Made by a program: the position numbers and the translations under genes. Positions 6,120 to 8,751 of a stretch of 8,751 bases of DNA are shown piece by piece; within the stretch, counting starts at the first letter, position 1, and every line of letters begins with the position of its first letter. The notes below the pieces were generated by a model. The model saw only the letters and a list, made by a program, of their open reading frames with translations, had not been told where the DNA came from and made no database searches. Origin of the DNA: an uncultured Rhodospirillaceae bacterium (GTDB lineage: Bacteria > Pseudomonadota > Alphaproteobacteria > RF32 > CAG-239). The stretch lies in assembly GCA_900313155.1 (NCBI GenBank), contig OMQE01000072.1, positions 1 to 8,751 on the forward strand, given 5' to 3'.

Positions 6120-6182
6120 TTTTCTCTCCTTATCTTTTATGTAATCAATAAATCAAAAATTCAAATATACCGAGACGATTGA

Positions 6183-6230
6183 GATAAATTTGCCATATTT
6201 TTTTGTTGATTTTATCGGATAAATGTGCCA
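6183..6230. repeat. Direct repeat GATAAAT(T/G)TGCCA, 35-bp period
   Basis: GATAAATTTGCCA (6183-6195) and GATAAATGTGCCA (6218-6230) match at 12 of 13 positions. They are in the non-coding strip upstream of the rhodanese gene and of the decayed plus-strand gene. They could be a pair of regulator sites; no promoter could be placed with confidence. Confidence 0.35.
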
Positions 6231-6255
6231 ATTTTTCACCTAGGAAGAAAAGAAT

Positions 6256-6489
6256 ATGATTTGGCGTTATCTGATATTATAGATACTGATTGTTTGTACT
6301 AAAAAGGTATATGCGGAAAACATTGCATTGAATGAGGCTGATAAGCTTCGGGTTGAAGAGCAAAACGGAAAAATTTTATCAGATGCCCAAAAAGAGCATG
6401 TTCAGGAAAAAATTATTGAGATGCTACAGCAAACAAACGAAGATATCAATCAGTTGTCCGGTACCGATACGCAACAGCCTGCAAAATAG
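6256..6489 (+). pseudogene. Decayed small secreted-protein gene
   Basis: AGGAAG, a 7-nt gap and ATG at 6256 open a frame that reads MIWRYLIL, then TAG (6280-6282), then ILIVCTKKVYAEN and about 55 further residues rich in Glu, Gln and Lys up to a second TAG at 6487-6489. With the first TAG read as a sense codon, the start forms a convincing signal peptide with cleavage after VYA, and the rest looks like a helical periplasmic segment (codons dominated by GAA, AAA, CAG, as in real genes). The best reading is a secreted protein inactivated by one nonsense change in its signal peptide. The 3' 44 nt overlap the end of the amidase gene on the other strand. The family is not recognised. Confidence 0.45.
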
Positions 6490-7168
6490 GCAAAGCCTCT
6501 GCAGGAAAAACAAAATCCTGTGGATAAACATTATCTACCAAATGTTGAATATCTGCATCTTTTTGCACATAATGGGGCGCAAAATGACGGCAAAAAGCAT
6601 ATTGTGCCGCCGGCAGATTTTGCGTATTGTACCCGATTTGTTGCAACAAAATTACCACATTTGTTTCATCTATTTTGGACGCATCTGCCAAATCATACCA
6701 CAGTCCGATGCCTTTGGCGGCAAGATATTGCCATGGAAAAGCAATCCCCGGATCCGGTTTTCGTGTTGGCGCCACATCAGAATGCGCAACCACATTTTGC
6801 GGTTTGATTGTCGGTCGGCGACGCAAAATATCTTTTATCAGTCGCTCCAAACTCAAAATCTGGCGCAGTGGATAATCTCCCTGCCCCATCGACAGCGAGC
6901 TTAGTTCTATACCAATAGAACGATGGTTGAGATTTTCCACGCCTTTCCAGCAACTGACGCCGGCATGCCACGCACGTTTTTCTTCCGGTACCAATTGATA
7001 AATTTGCCCATTTGAACCGACAATATAATGCACACTTAATTTTTGCTGCGTCAAAACGCTAATCATTTCTTCCGGTTCATGTGCACTACAATGCAGAACT
7101 AGAGAATCAATATCTTGAGCTTGCGGTCGTTCGTCCCAAAAAGGAAGCGGATGTTGAATAATCTTCAT
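6446..7168 (-). CDS. N-acetylmuramoyl-L-alanine amidase (Amidase_2, AmiD-like)
   Basis: A 240-residue zinc amidase that cuts the bond between N-acetylmuramic acid and L-alanine in peptidoglycan or its fragments. Key residues line up with E. coli AmiD: zinc ligands H26 (LVLHCSA), H129 and D139 (AHSDVAPTRKPDPG), catalytic E88 (SIGIELSS) and K137. RAWHAG (65-70) and FPW (144-146) are also conserved. The last 80 residues are a weakly conserved helical region in the place of a peptidoglycan-binding domain. There is no signal peptide, so it may act in the cytoplasm on recycled muropeptides in AmpD fashion despite the AmiD-like sequence. Its ATG is 3 nt after the pgeF stop, with AAGG inside the pgeF end: the two form an operon. 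Exact substrate is uncertain. Confidence 0.92.
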   Translation of the reverse strand: MKIIQHPLPFWDERPQAQDIDSLVLHCSAHEPEEMISVLTQQKLSVHYIVGSNGQIYQLVPEEKRAWHAGVSCWKGVENLNHRSIGIELSSLSMGQGDYPLRQILSLERLIKDILRRRPTIKPQNVVAHSDVAPTRKPDPGIAFPWQYLAAKGIGLWYDLADASKIDETNVVILLQQIGYNTQNLPAAQYAFCRHFAPHYVQKDADIQHLVDNVYPQDFVFPAEALPILQAVAYRYRTTD

Positions 7169-7171
7169 TTT

Positions 7172-7930
7172 TTATAACCTTATACAAGAAAATTGAGTTG
7201 GATAGTCGCGCGGGACTTCAATTAAATTCAGTTTGGTATTGCGTCGATAGCTAAAATACAGCCCTTCCGATGCATAGGTATCAATATCCGATTTATCAAC
7301 ATTATTTATACCAAATTTATGTATTTTATCAATAAGATATTGTTGTAAGTTAAAGTTATAAATTATATCAGAATGTTTTGTAAAATAGCGTGCATTTTCT
7401 GCCGATTGCGCCAAAAACATTTGACGCATATCTTCACGAACTTCAAATGAAGCCTGCTGAATGCATGGCCCGATGGCAACGGTAATATCTTTTTTTTGCG
7501 CACCATGCGACAACATCAAATTCAACACATTTTCAACAACACCTTTATAGGCACCGCGCCAACCGGCATGAGCCGCGCCGATAATACCATGTTTGTAGTC
7601 AGCCATCAGCACCGGCGCACAGTCGGCGGTTTTAATTCCGAGCAAGATATTCGGATTATCGGTTGCCACACCATCGGCGGCAACAGAAAGCCATGATGGC
7701 TTATCTGCCCACACCACATCTGCCGAAACACTTTGTCGCAGCGTAAACATTTGTTGTTTTTTCATATCAAAATATGCCGCTATACGCTCAAAATTTCGTT
7801 CTATATTTAACCGAGCATCCTGACTGCTCAAATTTGTGTTCAACGACGCGTATTTACCTGTTGAAACACCTCCTTCTGAGCCAAAAAAACAATGCTTTTT
7901 TCTATCTATGTTTGTTGCAAAATACACCAT
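7172..7930 (-). CDS. pgeF: PgeF/YfiH (DUF152) family protein with altered metal site
   Basis: A 252-residue member of the family called peptidoglycan editing factor, YfiH, or LACC1-like purine nucleoside enzyme. In E. coli it prevents L-serine replacing L-alanine in the peptidoglycan stem. Family signatures seen: FFGSEGGVS (15-23), SLNTN (29-33), KTADCAPVL (100-108), AAHAGWRG (119-126) and AIGPCI. The three expected metal ligands of E. coli YfiH (H71, C107, H124) align with V68, C104 and H121 at a constant offset of three, so the first histidine is replaced by valine (RQSVSADV instead of the usual Q-x-H-S/G). The start is well supported: AGAGGA lies 6 nt before ATG. First gene of an operon with the amidase. 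It may have changed activity. Confidence 0.93.
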   Translation of the reverse strand: MVYFATNIDRKKHCFFGSEGGVSTGKYASLNTNLSSQDARLNIERNFERIAAYFDMKKQQMFTLRQSVSADVVWADKPSWLSVAADGVATDNPNILLGIKTADCAPVLMADYKHGIIGAAHAGWRGAYKGVVENVLNLMLSHGAQKKDITVAIGPCIQQASFEVREDMRQMFLAQSAENARYFTKHSDIIYNFNLQQYLIDKIHKFGINNVDKSDIDTYASEGLYFSYRRNTKLNLIEVPRDYPTQFSCIRL

Positions 7931-7973
7931 AGTTAATCCTCTGGTATTAACTTAACGGTAAATCTTTAAGATT

Positions 7974-8033
7974 TTGATAAAAATTTACATTTTATCAATG
8001 ATTTTGTATTATCAATAAGTAAAAATATTGATA
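7974..8033. promoter_or_regulatory. Four TTGATA half-sites in two inverted pairs (probable operator)
   Basis: Pair one: TTGATAAAA (7974-7982) and TTTTATCAA (7990-7998), perfect 9-bp arms. Pair two: TATCAATA (8010-8017) and TATTGATA (8026-8033), perfect 8-bp arms. The hexamer cores are spaced 19, 17 and 18 bp centre to centre. They straddle the -35 and -10 boxes of the rightward promoter, which fits repression by a dimeric regulator, and they also lie in the leader region of pgeF. Confidence 0.5.
7984..8012 (+). promoter_or_regulatory. Predicted promoter of the membrane-protein gene
   Basis: TTTACA (7984-7989), a 17-bp spacer and TATTAT (8007-8012): five of six consensus matches in each box. 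Transcription would begin near 8019, 30 nt before the ATG. Confidence 0.65.
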
Positions 8034-8048
8034 GAAAAGGTGGCAAAT

Positions 8049-8618
8049 ATGAGTAATTTTCAAGAAATTATACCGGTAGCTAAAACCGTGTTAGAGAGCG
8101 TTAAGCGCATTTTTCAGTTATTAGGTACCGGAAGATATTGGGCTGCGGCGAAGGAATTTTTTAATTTATTCAAGGTGACATATACCAACCATATTAAGGG
8201 GCGTTATATCACCATTAAAGGTAAGAATATTCCTTTGGCTGCAGTTTTGGCTGTGGTTGTGGTATTTTTGTATATTATTTATCCCAGTGAGCAAAAACAA
8301 ATTACCGAACCGGCAAAACCAACAATTTCTGAAGCCGAGATGTTGGCACAATCTAACTACTATAATCAAGATGGTATCATAATAGATAAAATGCATAAAT
8401 GTGATGCATCTGTTTGCGGTGTTATTGAAAATACATCAAATGAAGAGATTGCGGAAGTCACCATTCCGGTAGCATTTTTCAATCGTGAAGGCATTTTGGT
8501 TTATGAAGGACGCATTAAGGCTACAAATGTTCCTGCTGATGAGCCTAAAGAATTTCAAATTGGAGCCGAAGTTCCGTTTGACTACTTTAAGTTAGGTATA
8601 GTTATGGTTAAAAAATAG
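8049..8618 (+). CDS. Membrane-anchored protein with FxLYD/DUF3426-like domain
   Basis: A 189-residue protein of unknown function. Residues 1-60 are a basic, amphipathic cytoplasmic segment; 61-78 are one hydrophobic span (IPLAAVLAVVVVFLYIIY); the rest should be in the periplasm. Residues 122-180 have the pattern of FxLYD/DUF3426 beta-sandwich domains: G-V-I-E-N-T-S near the start, alternating hydrophobic strands, FFNREG, and a PADEPKEFQI end. C118 and C123 could form a disulfide in the periplasm. The ATG at 8049 is chosen over the TTG at 8028 because AAGGTGG lies 5 nt upstream and the TTG is inside an operator half-site. Single gene with promoter and terminator; ends with TAG. The domain match is by pattern only. 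Confidence 0.85.
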   Translation: MSNFQEIIPVAKTVLESVKRIFQLLGTGRYWAAAKEFFNLFKVTYTNHIKGRYITIKGKNIPLAAVLAVVVVFLYIIYPSEQKQITEPAKPTISEAEMLAQSNYYNQDGIIIDKMHKCDASVCGVIENTSNEEIAEVTIPVAFFNREGILVYEGRIKATNVPADEPKEFQIGAEVPFDYFKLGIVMVKK

Positions 8619-8640
8619 TCATCCCCCTCAAAAAAAATTA

Positions 8641-8671
8641 CCCACGCATCAAATGTGCGTGGGATTTTTTT
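8641..8671. terminator. Bidirectional terminator
   Basis: CCCACGCA (8641-8648) and TGCGTGGG (8656-8663) form a perfect 8-bp stem with a 7-nt loop. Rightward it runs into seven T (8665-8671). Leftward it is followed by TAA and eight T. It serves both the membrane-protein gene and the convergent tRNA-Ser. Confidence 0.88.
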
Positions 8672-8751
8672 GGCGGAGCGTAGAGGACTCGAACCTCTGC
8701 ACCGTTATTCGCGGTGACGGATTAGCAATCCGCTGTATTACCACTCTACCA
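8671..8751 (-). tRNA. tRNA-Ser (anticodon GCT), 5' end cut by window edge
   Basis: Reading leftward: part of the D region (GTAGAGTGGTAATACAGC), anticodon arm CGGA TTGCTAA TCCG giving anticodon GCT (reads AGC and AGT), long variable arm CACCG/CGGTG typical of serine tRNAs, T arm GAGG TTCGAGT CCTC, 3' acceptor strand ACGCTCC, discriminator G and encoded CCA. About eight bases of the 5' acceptor strand lie outside the window. Confidence 0.95.

Noticed and set aside
6280..6489. Reassignment of TAG to a sense codon, suggested by two TAG codons in one coding-like frame
   Set aside because: rnhB, the rhodanese gene and the 8049-8618 gene all end properly at TAG, so TAG works as a stop in this genome.
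6332..6904. A 190-codon plus-strand open frame
   Set aside because: It mostly lies antisense to the amidase, whose frame has all catalytic residues; its predicted peptide has no domain-like features.
8028..8048. TTG start at 8028 for the membrane protein
   Set aside because: It falls inside an operator half-site; the ribosome site AAGGTGG serves ATG 8049.

Overview
The window looks like chromosomal DNA from a low-GC alphaproteobacterium, possibly an uncultured host-associated lineage. The main clues are a gapR (DUF2312/UPF0335) gene divergent from a pyruvate kinase gene, a gene family largely confined to Alphaproteobacteria; stable-RNA promoters of the alphaproteobacterial CTTG-N17-CTATAC style; and alphaproteobacterial-type housekeeping proteins. 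TAG ends three intact genes (rnhB, the rhodanese gene and the 8049-8618 gene), so the genetic code appears standard. The species cannot be named from the sequence alone.

Left part (1-2300). Pyruvate kinase runs leftward off the window edge and is open on the minus strand all the way to base 1. It is divergent from gapR across a 221-bp spacer that holds a perfect 21-bp palindrome and a gapR promoter. gapR ends at an intrinsic terminator. Facing it is an apparent independent minus-strand RNA gene of about 213 nt (1949-2161). It has its own promoter, its own terminator and a set of closely stacked helices, and I could not match it to any known RNA family. This is the most interesting item here.

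Middle (2300-5045). A small secreted protein carries four 11-residue repeats. It is followed by an AT-rich gene for a 625-residue two-domain glycosyltransferase (GT2-like plus RgpF-like), which is preceded by a 21-codon ORF whose stop codon overlaps the glycosyltransferase start. Then comes tRNA-Arg(CCT) with promoter and terminator.

Right part (5046-8751). Reading leftward, a rhodanese gene precedes rnhB, and separately pgeF precedes an AmiD-like amidase with only 3 nt between them. The pgeF-amidase pair is probably a small peptidoglycan quality and recycling operon. PgeF lacks one of its three expected metal-binding residues. A decayed plus-strand secreted-protein gene lies between the rhodanese and amidase genes. 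On the far right a membrane-anchored protein with an FxLYD/DUF3426-like domain is expressed rightward from a strong promoter decorated with four TTGATA half-sites, and it meets a partial tRNA-Ser(GCT) across a bidirectional terminator.

No mobile element, CRISPR array, phage gene or defence system is visible.
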